DNA from: a virus
DNA length: 49,609 nucleotides
IMG/VR virus record: IMGVR_UViG_3300030012_004328
Coordinates: 1-49,609 of that record
Strand: one strand, 5' to 3'
Below are positions 17,151 to 25,561 of the stretch, piece by piece. Under the pieces are notes generated by a model, which worked only from the letters and a program-made list of their open reading frames with translations, was not told the origin of the DNA and searched no databases. Positions within the stretch are counted from its first letter, which is position 1. Each line of letters starts with the position of its first letter. The position numbers and the translations under genes were made by a program.

Positions 17151-18122
17151 ATGATTTTTGAAGAACAAGTATCTAGGAAGCCTGACCGCTACCCTTGGGC
17201 ACAGGAGTTTATTGAGGCGATGCATAATGGGTTTTGGACAGATAAGGAGTTTAGCTTTACTAGCGATGTGCAAGATTTCGCTGTTGAGCTGAATGACACG
17301 GAGAGGGAAATGATTATCAGGACGCTATCTGCAATAGGGCAGATTGAGGTCGCTGTTAAGAAATTCTGGAGCAAATTGGGTGACAATCTACCTCATCCCA
17401 GTCTTACAGACCTTGGGTTTGTAATGGCTAATGTGGAGGTTATTCACAATAATGCGTATGAGAGACTTCTGAAAGTTTTAGGATTGGAAGATGTGTTTGA
17501 GCAGAATCTTAAGCTAGACTTTATTGAAGGAAGGGTTAATTATTTAAGAAAATATAACCATAAGTTCTACAAGGACTCAAAGCAGCAGTATGTCTACTCT
17601 CTGATTTTATTTACTCTTTTTGTAGAGAATGTGTCATTATTTAGTCAGTTTTATGTAATCAACTGGTTCAATCGCTATAGAAACGTGCTAAAAGATACTG
17701 GTCAGCAAGTTAAATATACTAGGAACGAGGAAAATATCCATGCTTTAGCTGGTATTAAGATTATCAACACTATCAGAAATGAGCATCCAGAGCTTTTCAA
17801 CGAGGAGCTAGAGGAGAGAATCATCAAGGAATCTCATGCTGCATTTAAGGCAGAGTCTAAAATTGTTGACTGGATGGTTAACGGATATAATGAAAAAGGC
17901 ATAAGTGCGCCTATTTTAAAAGAATTTATTAAGAATAGAATTAATGAGTCGCTAGAACAAATTGGGTTTAAAGCAGCATTCGATGTTGACAAACAAATCC
18001 TAGTTAATACAATCTGGTTTGAGGAAGAATTGCTTGGCAATAACGCTACAGACTTTTTCCATACTCGACCCGTAGAATACGCGAAAAACTCGCAAACATT
18101 TGACGCAGACGATCTATTCTAA
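17151..18122 (+). CDS. nrdB: Class I ribonucleotide reductase, small (beta) subunit
   Basis: The 323-residue protein is a ferritin-like helical bundle with the di-metal ligands in order: E66, E96 and H99 (ExxH in NVEVIH), E159, then E194 and H197 (ExxH in ENIH). Y103, four residues after H99, matches the radical-bearing Tyr of the E. coli enzyme. The C-terminal tail FDADDLF is the type that docks on the large subunit. The first ligand is Glu where E. coli has Asp. The enzyme generates the radical used by NrdA to reduce ribonucleotides for phage DNA synthesis. The stop overlaps the nrdA start by one base. Confidence 0.92.
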   Translation: MIFEEQVSRKPDRYPWAQEFIEAMHNGFWTDKEFSFTSDVQDFAVELNDTEREMIIRTLSAIGQIEVAVKKFWSKLGDNLPHPSLTDLGFVMANVEVIHNNAYERLLKVLGLEDVFEQNLKLDFIEGRVNYLRKYNHKFYKDSKQQYVYSLILFTLFVENVSLFSQFYVINWFNRYRNVLKDTGQQVKYTRNEENIHALAGIKIINTIRNEHPELFNEELEERIIKESHAAFKAESKIVDWMVNGYNEKGISAPILKEFIKNRINESLEQIGFKAAFDVDKQILVNTIWFEEELLGNNATDFFHTRPVEYAKNSQTFDADDLF

Positions 18123-19768
18123 TGAAAGACTATTATTGGCTAAACGACGATTCAAAACAATTTCTTGAAAGAGGATACCTTAGAAAAGGAGAAACAGCTA
18201 AAAAGAGGATTAGGAGCATAGCAGAGGCTGCTGAGAAATATCTCAGACAGGGGGGCTTTGCAGATAAATTTGAGGACTACATGAAGCGTGGGTTCTATTC
18301 CCTAGCTAGTCCTGTGTGGTCTAATTTTGGAAGAGATAGAGGTCTTCCAATATCCTGCAATGGGGTTTACATCAATGACAAGATGGACTCTATTTTAAGA
18401 AAACAGGCTGAAGTTGGTATGCAAACCAAGCACGGTTCTGGAACCTCTGGTTATTTTGGTGATCTTAGGGCCAGAGGAAAATCTATCAGCGTTGGAGGCA
18501 CTTCTGCTGGAGCAGTTTATTTCATGGAGCTTTTCGATAAAGTTGCCTCAATAGTATCTCAAGGTCATGTAAGAAGAGGATCTTTTGCTGCATATCTTCC
18601 TGTCGATCATCCCGATATTGATGAGTTCCTAATGATTAGGAGTGAAGGCAATCCAATTCAACAAATGTCATTTGCTGTTTGCATTGATGACAAATGGATG
18701 CAGTCAATGGTCGATGGAGATAAAGACAAGCGTAAAGTTTGGGCAAACATCATAAAAAAGAGATTTGAAACAGGATATCCGTATATATTCTTCACAGATA
18801 ACGCCAATAACAATGCTCCACAGGCGTATAAAGACAAGGGACTCAAAATCCATGCCTCTAATCTTTGCAGTGAAATATCATTGCATTCTTCAGAGGATGA
18901 GTCCTTTGTCTGCTGTCTTTCTTCCCTGAATTTATTGAGATGGGATGAGATAAAAGAAACTGATGCTGTTGAAACTTTAGTCCAGTTTTTGGATGCTGTT
19001 ATGGAAGAGTATATCTACAAGACGGAGAACATACCGTTCATGAAGTCTTGCCATAATTTTGCTAAAAGACAAAGAGCTATCGGAGTTGGTGTTCTTGGCT
19101 GGCACTCACTCTTACAATCCAAAATGATTCCATTTGAAGGATTAGAAGCTCAGTTTCTAAATGCAGAAGTTCATAATATTATTAGAGAGAGGTGCGATAG
19201 AGCCACACATAAACTAGCAGAAGAGTTTGGAGAGCCAGAGTATCTTAGAGGATACGGCAGGAGGAATATGACTACAATGGCTATAGCACCCACCACCTCT
19301 AGCTCTTTTATTCTGGGTCAAGTTTCTCCTTCTATTGAACCGTTAAATAGTAATTATTTTACTAAAGATTTAGCTAAGGGCAAATTTACATATAAAAACC
19401 CTTATCTAGAGCATCTTTTAGAACAGAAGGGCAAAAATAATGCTACTACTTGGAAGTCGATACTAGTTAAAGGAGGATCTGTTCAACACTTAGATTTTCT
19501 TTCTGATCAAGAGAAAGACGTATTTAAGACTTTTGGTGAAATATCTCAAAAAGAAATCGTTATACAGGCTGCTCAAAGACAGAAATATATTGATCAGGGT
19601 CAGAGTCTAAACGTAATGATTTCGCCTAAGTGCCCAGCAAAACAAGTTAGTGAATTACTAATATTTGGCTGGGAGCAGGGAGTAAAAAGTTTCTACTATC
19701 AAAGAAGCGCTAACCCCAGTCAAGAGTTGGCTAGATCTATTTTAAACTGCTCTTCTTGTGAAGGATAA
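18122..19768 (+). CDS. nrdA: Class I ribonucleotide reductase, large (alpha) subunit, compact form
   Basis: The 548-residue catalytic subunit carries the active-site set N247, C249 and E251 (NLCSE), the redox pair C79 (ISCNG) and C265 (CCLSSLNL), the radical-transfer tyrosines in FYYQRS near residue 530, and a C-terminal CxxC tail (NCSSC). It is about 200 residues shorter than the E. coli protein. There is no N-terminal ATP-cone domain, so the usual dATP shut-off is absent. Such slimmed enzymes suit a phage that must keep dNTP synthesis running. It is translated directly after nrdB. Confidence 0.92.
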   Translation: MKDYYWLNDDSKQFLERGYLRKGETAKKRIRSIAEAAEKYLRQGGFADKFEDYMKRGFYSLASPVWSNFGRDRGLPISCNGVYINDKMDSILRKQAEVGMQTKHGSGTSGYFGDLRARGKSISVGGTSAGAVYFMELFDKVASIVSQGHVRRGSFAAYLPVDHPDIDEFLMIRSEGNPIQQMSFAVCIDDKWMQSMVDGDKDKRKVWANIIKKRFETGYPYIFFTDNANNNAPQAYKDKGLKIHASNLCSEISLHSSEDESFVCCLSSLNLLRWDEIKETDAVETLVQFLDAVMEEYIYKTENIPFMKSCHNFAKRQRAIGVGVLGWHSLLQSKMIPFEGLEAQFLNAEVHNIIRERCDRATHKLAEEFGEPEYLRGYGRRNMTTMAIAPTTSSSFILGQVSPSIEPLNSNYFTKDLAKGKFTYKNPYLEHLLEQKGKNNATTWKSILVKGGSVQHLDFLSDQEKDVFKTFGEISQKEIVIQAAQRQKYIDQGQSLNVMISPKCPAKQVSELLIFGWEQGVKSFYYQRSANPSQELARSILNCSSCEG

Positions 19769-19805
19769 TTCCCCTTTCTGAAATTCGTGTGTAGAAAGTC
19801 ATACT

Positions 19806-19916
19806 ATGACTGACCTAAACACGATAATAGAGGAGGATATAAGTCCTGACACAAATACTGATGAAACCCTAGCCTATATATTAGGCAAAATCAGCGAAGA
19901 GATTATTGAAGAATAG
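19806..19916 (+). CDS. Small acidic peptide (36 aa), unknown
   Basis: The ATG at 19806 opens a 36-codon frame ending in TAG at 19916. The product is very acidic (about ten Asp/Glu) with two short amphipathic helices and ends in EEIIEE. A GTGTAG element lies 11 bases upstream, like the GTGTAA motifs before other genes here. There is no Shine-Dalgarno sequence. It lies between nrdA and the promoter at 19917. Coding status is uncertain because of its size. Confidence 0.4.
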   Translation: MTDLNTIIEEDISPDTNTDETLAYILGKISEEIIEE

Positions 19917-19945
19917 TTGACATAATAAGGTCTCTATCTTACAAT
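19917..19945 (+). promoter_or_regulatory. Near-consensus sigma70 promoter
   Basis: TTGACA (19917-19922) and TACAAT (19940-19945) with a 17-base spacer make this one of the best host-type promoters in the window. It starts one base after the stop of the small acidic ORF and would fire at about 19952, reading into a 10-base-pair hairpin and then the glycan gene cluster. Confidence 0.75.
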
Positions 19946-19985
19946 ATGGTTGGTCGAGGATTTATTTCCTTGAGGTCATAGTGAG

Positions 19986-20012
19986 CCTCTGGGTCGCCCC
20001 TAGACCCAGAGG
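19986..20012 (+). promoter_or_regulatory. GC-rich leader hairpin just before the start codon of the glycan operon
   Basis: CCTCTGGGTC (19986-19995) pairs perfectly with GACCCAGAGG (20003-20012) around a 7-base loop, and is followed by TTTCT and the ATG at 20018. In a genome this AT-rich a ten-pair stem with seven G-C pairs is conspicuous. It could block ribosome access, stabilise the message, attenuate transcription, or end a roughly 65-base small RNA starting near 19952. The U-run is short for a terminator. Confidence 0.6.
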
Positions 20013-20017
20013 TTTCT

Positions 20018-20779
20018 ATGTCTACACTTCCTTTAAATCTTATTATCTTTAGCACCACTATGGGTCATGGTGGTAGACACACTTATCAGGATTGTATTAA
20101 TAACCTTGATAGCAAGATAGAACTGTCAGTTTTCTCTAACAAACTTCTGCACCTTAAATCAAGAGATGGGGAGGAGCACATAGCAGATGAAATAAAATCC
20201 TTTTGCTCACACCACGATATTAGGGTTATAGAATCAAAAGAAGATATAGTCCATCACTCTGAAAACCACTTGTCTCACTCCGCAGGATATTTTAAAGATA
20301 TTTATACAGCATATTCGGACTTAGAAGCTAGAAAACAAAAATATTCTCTGTGGCTGGAAGATGATTGGCTTTTTAAAACTAATGATGAGCGATGGGATTG
20401 GGGTTTTGAGACATCCTTGGAGTCTGCTATTAGGGAGTCTATAAAGTTTTTGGATAATAATCCAGATCAAATCTGCGTTAGATTTAATGGTGGGGAAAAA
20501 TTTTGCGATCCAGAGGGAGAATTTAACAAAGAGAGTGAAAATATATTTACTCAAGCCATCAACTATACTGAGTATGGCCCTACATTTACATTTCAACCTA
20601 ATATAAGTAGAACTAGTGAAATTTTTGCTGCTTGGAAAGCTGGTCAAAATTATTTAGATAGACTTGGATCTTATCATTGCGAATTGATGTCAGGAGATCT
20701 TTTAAAAACATTGACAAATTCAGATACTCCATTTTCTTTTTTTGATCCAAATAAAATTTATTCGTATCATATAGGATGA
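20018..20779 (+). CDS. GT-A-like glycosyltransferase
   Basis: The 253-residue protein starts with a strand NLIIFSTTMGHGG followed by a helix, and has SLWLEDDWLF near residue 110, an acidic cluster at the place of the DxD metal site of GT-A enzymes. A late strand SYHIG ends the protein. It is first in a chain of five GT-like genes linked by short overlaps and ending in a GDP-mannose dehydratase, so a role in building a phage-specified glycan is likely. The last four bases overlap the next start (ATGA). Donor and acceptor are unknown. Confidence 0.55.
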   Translation: MSTLPLNLIIFSTTMGHGGRHTYQDCINNLDSKIELSVFSNKLLHLKSRDGEEHIADEIKSFCSHHDIRVIESKEDIVHHSENHLSHSAGYFKDIYTAYSDLEARKQKYSLWLEDDWLFKTNDERWDWGFETSLESAIRESIKFLDNNPDQICVRFNGGEKFCDPEGEFNKESENIFTQAINYTEYGPTFTFQPNISRTSEIFAAWKAGQNYLDRLGSYHCELMSGDLLKTLTNSDTPFSFFDPNKIYSYHIG

Positions 20780-21615
20780 AGCTTTGGCTAATAGGGGTAA
20801 CCACACAGGGTCATGAACAAGACCTTAAAGAATTGATAGAACCAATCAAAGATGATTTTGATGGTTTGGTTTGGACCTTTCATTATCCAAAGGATGAAGG
20901 GTCATGCTATTTAGAGTCAGTCAAGGGTGAGGGTGAAATAATTTATACTAAATGGTGCAATAGACTAGATTTTAGTAGAAATCATAGCCTATATCAAGGA
21001 CCCATGAAGTTTGGGGATTGGTTTCTAACTATAGATACTCTTGAGAGGCTTTCTCCTACGTTTACTAAAAATTTAAAAAAACTATGCGCAGACTTAGATG
21101 ATTTAGATGTAGACGGAGCATATCTTTACAATAAAAGGTTTTTGTTTAAACTAAAAGAGCAAACAGCTTTTGTAAATAATCCACATGAGGGTATAATTGG
21201 TTGTTCTAAAACTTTGGAACTATCTAATCAACATTTTTGGAAAAAAGAATATCAAAAAAATGTTAGAGATGAAAAAAGACTAAACCCGTATCATTTTGTT
21301 GAGCATAACATGAAATATTATGTATATCCCAACACAAATCATTTAGTTCTTGGATTTGAAAATGATCAAAATTTAATAAAAAAAAGATATGAAAATAGGT
21401 CTATTCTTTTTGATGAAGTCTTTAGCTTAGGTTTTTACCCTTATGATCTAAAATCTTTGGAGGAGTGTTTTAGAACAAGGCTAACTCGAACTATAAGAGA
21501 CTGCATAAACTTTGATAAGTTTGTAAACGATTGGTATAGATATAAAGTCTTAGGTCAAAAAGTTGGGCTTATAAACAGGCATGATTTTAGTTGCTTTAAT
21601 AAAATAAAATTCTAA
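20776..21615 (+). CDS. GT2-like glycosyltransferase
   Basis: The 279-residue product has the segment WCNRLDFSRNHSLYQ followed by GDWFLTIDTLERLSP (about residues 60-95). This parallels family-2 enzymes in which an Arg-Asn helix is followed by the metal-binding 'xxDxDE' strand; here that strand is degenerate (IDTLE). A His/Asn-rich segment (NNPHEGIIGC) follows, as in acceptor-side loops. It is translationally coupled by ATGA to the upstream gene and by a one-base overlap to the next. The loss of a clean DxD could mean altered metal use or an inactive partner subunit. Confidence 0.45.
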   Translation: MKLWLIGVTTQGHEQDLKELIEPIKDDFDGLVWTFHYPKDEGSCYLESVKGEGEIIYTKWCNRLDFSRNHSLYQGPMKFGDWFLTIDTLERLSPTFTKNLKKLCADLDDLDVDGAYLYNKRFLFKLKEQTAFVNNPHEGIIGCSKTLELSNQHFWKKEYQKNVRDEKRLNPYHFVEHNMKYYVYPNTNHLVLGFENDQNLIKKRYENRSILFDEVFSLGFYPYDLKSLEECFRTRLTRTIRDCINFDKFVNDWYRYKVLGQKVGLINRHDFSCFNKIKF

Positions 21616-22397
21616 TGATATCAATATATACAACAGGTTTTAACCTAGAAAAAATAAACATAAACTTTGATGAAGTTTTTTCTAACTGGCTGGTCTATGC
21701 GAATGAAATAGTTTTGTCTACCTTTCAAGATGAAATAAAAACAACTGTAGACATAATATCTAAAAGTAAATTTTACGACTCGGGAAAAATAAAAGTAGTA
21801 GGACTTAAAGTTGATATAGAGAATGATGTGTATTGGGAAGGTAAACTAAAAAACTTTGCGTTAGAAAACTGCACGAATTCCGTAGTTTTACAGTGCGATT
21901 TAGACGAAAGGGTTTCGGGAGATCCAAAACATTTTGAAGTTTGTCGTAGATCTATATTAGATCATGATTTTTCATGTAGTGTGATGCTACCAACTATGGA
22001 TCTATACGAAGATCTAGATCATTACATAAATTTAGGAAAAAAATGGTATTTACATACCAAAGAGGGAACATTCAGAGGCTCTGTAAATTGGGCTAGAAAA
22101 GAAGATGGGAGCCTTGATCCAGAGAAGAGCGATACTTGCGAGTTAATTGATGCGAAAGGAAATTTAATTCCATGCATAGCAAATGTTGAATATAGCTCAA
22201 ATGATTATCCTAAAATTATTCATTTAGGATATTTAGATTTAGATAAGAAAAATTGCGTAAACGAGTTTTGGGGTAAGATATGGAATCATAGATCATCTGG
22301 CTCATTTGACCCAGAATACAAGATGGAAAAAGTTACATCTGGCGACCCAAGAAAAAAGAAACATAATTTAAGCAAACCTTTGTGGCCCACGCTATGA
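21615..22397 (+). CDS. GT-A-like glycosyltransferase
   Basis: The 260-residue protein contains CTNSVVLQCDLDERVSGDP near residues 86-104. The DLDE matches the DxD(E) metal- and nucleotide-sugar-binding strand of GT-A enzymes. An upstream helix (EGKLKNFALENC) precedes this strand, as is usual. Towards the C-terminus, a His in IIHLGYLDL fits the conserved C-terminal His/Gly strand. Overlaps with both neighbours (one and four bases) place it in the same operon as the other GTs. Confidence 0.55.
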   Translation: MISIYTTGFNLEKININFDEVFSNWLVYANEIVLSTFQDEIKTTVDIISKSKFYDSGKIKVVGLKVDIENDVYWEGKLKNFALENCTNSVVLQCDLDERVSGDPKHFEVCRRSILDHDFSCSVMLPTMDLYEDLDHYINLGKKWYLHTKEGTFRGSVNWARKEDGSLDPEKSDTCELIDAKGNLIPCIANVEYSSNDYPKIIHLGYLDLDKKNCVNEFWGKIWNHRSSGSFDPEYKMEKVTSGDPRKKKHNLSKPLWPTL

Positions 22398-23176
22398 AAA
22401 AATATGGAATAATATATTGTGGGTATAATACAGAAGATTATACCCTTGATTCAATAAGACCATTCTTACAGGATCAAAACTGCGTTGTTTCTGCTGTATC
22501 AGTCCCTTTTGCAGAGTATGAGAATATAGATTCATTTGAGGATAGCACTACTGATATACTAAGAGAATTAGTTAGTTCTGGTGAACTTAAATATTTAGTA
22601 GACTCTCCCAAGTTTATATCAGAAGCGGACGCTAGAAATTTAGCTCTAGATAATTTAAAAAAATATAATTTAGATTACATATGGCTAGTTGACTCTGATG
22701 AGTTTTATACTAAACGAGATATTGAAGAAATACAAAAGTATGTGGAAAGTTCTAGCAAAAACTTATTTAAAATAAGCTTAAGAAACTATGTGTTTGACAC
22801 TGACCACTACTTAGAGGAACCCTTTTGTCCTCCAAGAATATTTAAAACAAAAATAGTTATCCCAGAACTAGAAAACTTTATTGAGTTAGATAAATTTTAT
22901 TGGGATAATGACATTTGTTATATATTTGATAATAAGTATATAAAATATGACGATGTTGAAAGTCTAACAGTCATACCAGAGTCTGTAGCGATAATAAAAC
23001 ATTTCACTTGGCTGAATGACAAAATAGGCAAAAGGAAAGTCGAATATCAACATAAGCATTTCGGTCATTGCGGATACAGGTGGAATAGCGAAAAAAAATC
23101 TTTAGAATTTGATTTAGATTTTCATAAGACTAATAATTTGGAAATACCCACAGTTAGATGTGTTTACGATGATTAA
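22394..23176 (+). CDS. GT-A-like glycosyltransferase
   Basis: The ATG at 22394 overlaps the upstream stop as ATGA; an in-frame GTG twelve bases earlier is less likely. The protein (260 residues) has SEADARNLALDNLKKYNLDYI followed by the metal-site strand WLVDSDEFY, the textbook order helix-Arg-Asn then DSDE for family-2-type GTs. An aromatic/His-rich C-terminal segment (HKHFGHCGYRW) may form an acceptor or metal site. It is third of the four GT-A-like genes with an acidic motif in this cluster. Its end overlaps the next start by eight bases. Confidence 0.6.
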   Translation: MKKYGIIYCGYNTEDYTLDSIRPFLQDQNCVVSAVSVPFAEYENIDSFEDSTTDILRELVSSGELKYLVDSPKFISEADARNLALDNLKKYNLDYIWLVDSDEFYTKRDIEEIQKYVESSSKNLFKISLRNYVFDTDHYLEEPFCPPRIFKTKIVIPELENFIELDKFYWDNDICYIFDNKYIKYDDVESLTVIPESVAIIKHFTWLNDKIGKRKVEYQHKHFGHCGYRWNSEKKSLEFDLDFHKTNNLEIPTVRCVYDD

Positions 23177-24020
23177 GGTAAAAATATATGGAGCCAAAGA
23201 GTATTGGTGTCAGGTTCCTCGGATAAAAGATGGATTTAAAGGCTTGGGACATGAGGTGACACAAGGTGACAATTATGATTTTGTTTACGCAAACAATTTT
23301 GATTATAGCGATATAGATTCAGAACATCGAGACTCCGCAATATCAAACAAAGGATTTAAAATATTCAATGTTCTAGATATTCCCCCTCATATACCAGATT
23401 TTCCCATAGATAAACTAAAGGATCAATTATCTCAGGCAGATATTGTGACCTGTATTAGCAATCCTGTTAAAAAACAACTTAGTGACATAGGGATAAAATC
23501 CGAAGTAATATGGAATCCAATAAAAGATATTTTTTATGATTCTAACATGAAGCGAGAAATAAATTGCTTGTATGTTGGTAGATGGACAGATCCTAATAAA
23601 AGATTTGAATTGTTAGATAACATAGAAAAATTTATAGTTGGTCCCACTGGTCATGGTGCTAATGGAAATTATTTAGGATTAGTGAATGATACTTCACTTA
23701 ATCAATTATATAATTCTGCAAAAATAGTTGCGCTCCCATCTAAATTTGAGGGACTTGGTTTACCAGCTTTAGAGGCTATGGCGGCAGGGGCAATCCCACT
23801 TGTTTGCAGCGATAATCCTAATTCAAAGCTTTGTCCTGATTTTTGTGTCGCAGAACCAACGATTGAATCAGTTACCACTACTTATAATTCTCTTATCAAT
23901 CACTTTAAACATTTTCAAAGTGTCATTGTTGACGAGTGGACTTCTTGGATTCAAAACAAGTTTTCTAAATTTAGTATTGCTAAAAATATTGTTGATCTAT
24001 ATAATAGCAAGTCAAAATGA
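23169..24020 (+). CDS. GT4-type glycosyltransferase (compact)
   Basis: From the ATG at 23169 the protein has about 283 residues. It shows a GT-B C-terminal domain: CLYVGRWTDPNKRFELLDNI, then KIVALPSKFEGLGLPALEAMAAGAIPLV, the classical GT4 donor site with E-x7-E (Glu in FEGLGLPALE). The N-terminal Rossmann half is abbreviated, since complete GT4 enzymes have about 350-400 residues. The last four bases overlap the gmd start, so it is coupled to GDP-sugar synthesis; a GDP-mannose-derived donor is possible but unproven. Confidence 0.75.
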   Translation: MIKVKIYGAKEYWCQVPRIKDGFKGLGHEVTQGDNYDFVYANNFDYSDIDSEHRDSAISNKGFKIFNVLDIPPHIPDFPIDKLKDQLSQADIVTCISNPVKKQLSDIGIKSEVIWNPIKDIFYDSNMKREINCLYVGRWTDPNKRFELLDNIEKFIVGPTGHGANGNYLGLVNDTSLNQLYNSAKIVALPSKFEGLGLPALEAMAAGAIPLVCSDNPNSKLCPDFCVAEPTIESVTTTYNSLINHFKHFQSVIVDEWTSWIQNKFSKFSIAKNIVDLYNSKSK

Positions 24021-25057
24021 AGAAAATAATTATTACAGGCGTTACAGGGCAAGATGGTAGCCATATGGTTGATTATCTTCTAAAGCATACACAGCACACG
24101 ATTATTGGGGGCGCTAGAAGACTTAGTGTTAAAAACCATAAAAACATTAAGCATCTACAAGATAACGAAAGATTTTTTCTTATTGACCTAGATGTTTCAG
24201 ATCCTCAAAACACAGAGAGAGTCATTTCTGAACACAAGCCAGATTACTTTATTAACTTTGCTGCCAATTCTTTTGTCGGTAGTAGTTGGAAAATGCCTAC
24301 GCAACACATGGAAACAAATGCTATGGCTGTTCTCCATCAATTAGAGGCTATTCGCAGACACTGCCCGAATTGTCGATACTACAATGCTGGTAGCTCTGAA
24401 GAGTTTGGAGATATTGTCGAGTCTCCTCAAACAGAAGAACACCCGCTACGCCCTAGAAGCCCATATGGAGCAGCTAAATGCTCGGCTAGACACTTGGTTA
24501 AAGTCTATAGAGACTCTTATTCTCTCTATGCCGTTCAAGGTTTTCTTTTTAATCATGAAGGAGTTAGAAGAGGAGAAGAATTTGTGACTAGGAAGATCAC
24601 AAAAAATGTCGCTCGCATCTCAAAAGAGTATGCGACTAATAAATCCTTTGAACCTTTAAGGCTTGGTAATGTAGACTCTAGAAGAGATTGGAGTGATGCA
24701 GAGGATTTTGTAATGGGTATATGGCGTATGCTAAATCAAGACAGGGATAATGTTCGTGATTATGTTTTATCTTCTAATGAAACCCATACAATCAGAGAGT
24801 TTGTAGAAGAGGCATTTAACTTTGCTGGTTTTCATAGATCTATATGCAGATGGGAGGGAGAAGGTGATCAAACAAAATATTATCATGGCTCTGACCTGCT
24901 TGTGGAAGTTGATCCACAGTTTTACCGACCAGCAGAAGTTGATTTGCTTTTAGGTGATTCAACGAAAGCTAGAGAAGAACTTGGGTGGTCTCCTCAAACA
25001 AGTTTTATACAGCTTGTAGAAAAAATGGTTCGCCATGACATTGAGATGTTAGGTTGA
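24017..25057 (+). CDS. gmd: GDP-mannose 4,6-dehydratase
   Basis: The 346-residue protein is an extended short-chain dehydrogenase. The NADP-binding loop TGVTGQDGS is at residues 7-15, the catalytic Ser/Glu region at AGSSEEFG (124-131), and Y150 and K154 lie in SPYGAAK. The family-specific segment FNHEGVRRGEEFVTRKIT follows, matching the GMD pattern FNHESPRRGxxFVTRKIT with one change. It converts GDP-mannose to GDP-4-keto-6-deoxymannose, the precursor of GDP-fucose, GDP-rhamnose and perosamine. No reductase or aminotransferase for the next step is seen in the window, so it may use host enzymes. It ends the GT operon. Confidence 0.9.
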   Translation: MKKIIITGVTGQDGSHMVDYLLKHTQHTIIGGARRLSVKNHKNIKHLQDNERFFLIDLDVSDPQNTERVISEHKPDYFINFAANSFVGSSWKMPTQHMETNAMAVLHQLEAIRRHCPNCRYYNAGSSEEFGDIVESPQTEEHPLRPRSPYGAAKCSARHLVKVYRDSYSLYAVQGFLFNHEGVRRGEEFVTRKITKNVARISKEYATNKSFEPLRLGNVDSRRDWSDAEDFVMGIWRMLNQDRDNVRDYVLSSNETHTIREFVEEAFNFAGFHRSICRWEGEGDQTKYYHGSDLLVEVDPQFYRPAEVDLLLGDSTKAREELGWSPQTSFIQLVEKMVRHDIEMLG

Positions 25058-25081
25058 CACTCTATCTCATTGGTGTATATT
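25054..25081 (+). promoter_or_regulatory. Sigma70-type promoter giving a leaderless message
   Basis: TTGACA at 25054-25059 overlaps the gmd stop region, and TATATT lies at 25076-25081 after 16 bases. Initiation about seven bases downstream coincides with the ATG at 25088 of the first replication gene, so the transcript would start at or next to the initiation codon. Confidence 0.6.
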
Positions 25082-25087
25082 TCGTAT

Positions 25088-25561
25088 ATGCCCAAGGGTA
25101 AAAAGAAGTGTCCTGAGTGCCAAGCCATAGTTGGAGCTGCTAAAAAAACTTGCTCATGTGGCTTTACTTTTAGTGCCGCCAAAAAAAATGATCGAATAGT
25201 CGAGCTTTTTGCAGTTAAAAAAGCCCCGACTTTTGCGGAATGTAAGAGATCATTTTTAAAAAGAATGCTAGGCAATCAAAAGCCTAGTAGCTACGCCTTG
25301 GAAATGTCTGTTGTCAAGAAGATATTCGAGGGCTTTAACAACGACCTTGATTTTTTATCAAAGGTCAAGCCTCCCTTTGAATTTAAAAATAGTATTAAAT
25401 ATTTTTTAACAAAAGAAGGTAAAGAATACCTATTAAGGAAGTATAGGGAGTTTTATTACAAACCTCCAGAAAAGGATAAATTTGTTGACAATCGAGTTAA
25501 ATCTGGAGAAGATATATTGAGTAAAAATATAAAAACATTAAAAGAATTTTTAGATGACTAA
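25088..25561 (+). CDS. Zinc-ribbon protein at head of replication operon
   Basis: The ATG at 25088 is chosen over an upstream TTG (25070) because the TTG lies within the promoter. The 157-residue product starts with a Lys-rich tail and a zinc ribbon, C-P-E-C at about residues 8-11 and C-S-C-G at about 22-25. A roughly 110-residue helical domain follows, with many Lys and aromatic residues. Its place directly ahead of uvsX, dnaB and the primase suggests a DNA-binding accessory such as a helicase loader or recombination mediator, but no family is recognised. The end overlaps the uvsX-like start by eight bases. Confidence 0.5.
   Translation: MPKGKKKCPECQAIVGAAKKTCSCGFTFSAAKKNDRIVELFAVKKAPTFAECKRSFLKRMLGNQKPSSYALEMSVVKKIFEGFNNDLDFLSKVKPPFEFKNSIKYFLTKEGKEYLLRKYREFYYKPPEKDKFVDNRVKSGEDILSKNIKTLKEFLDD

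Noticed and set aside
19946-20017. Possible tRNA-like fold in the leader with the ten-pair hairpin
   Set aside because: There is no acceptor stem closing the region, no T-loop consensus and no plausible D-arm. The strong stem is better read as a leader hairpin.
23800-24060. Hydrophobic plus-strand ORF over the GT4/gmd junction
   Set aside because: It is an out-of-frame translation of two well-supported genes; its hydrophobicity comes from AT-rich codons.
25070-25087. TTG start for the zinc-ribbon gene
   Set aside because: It falls inside the -10 region of the promoter, so it would not be transcribed. The ATG at 25088 lies at the predicted transcript start.
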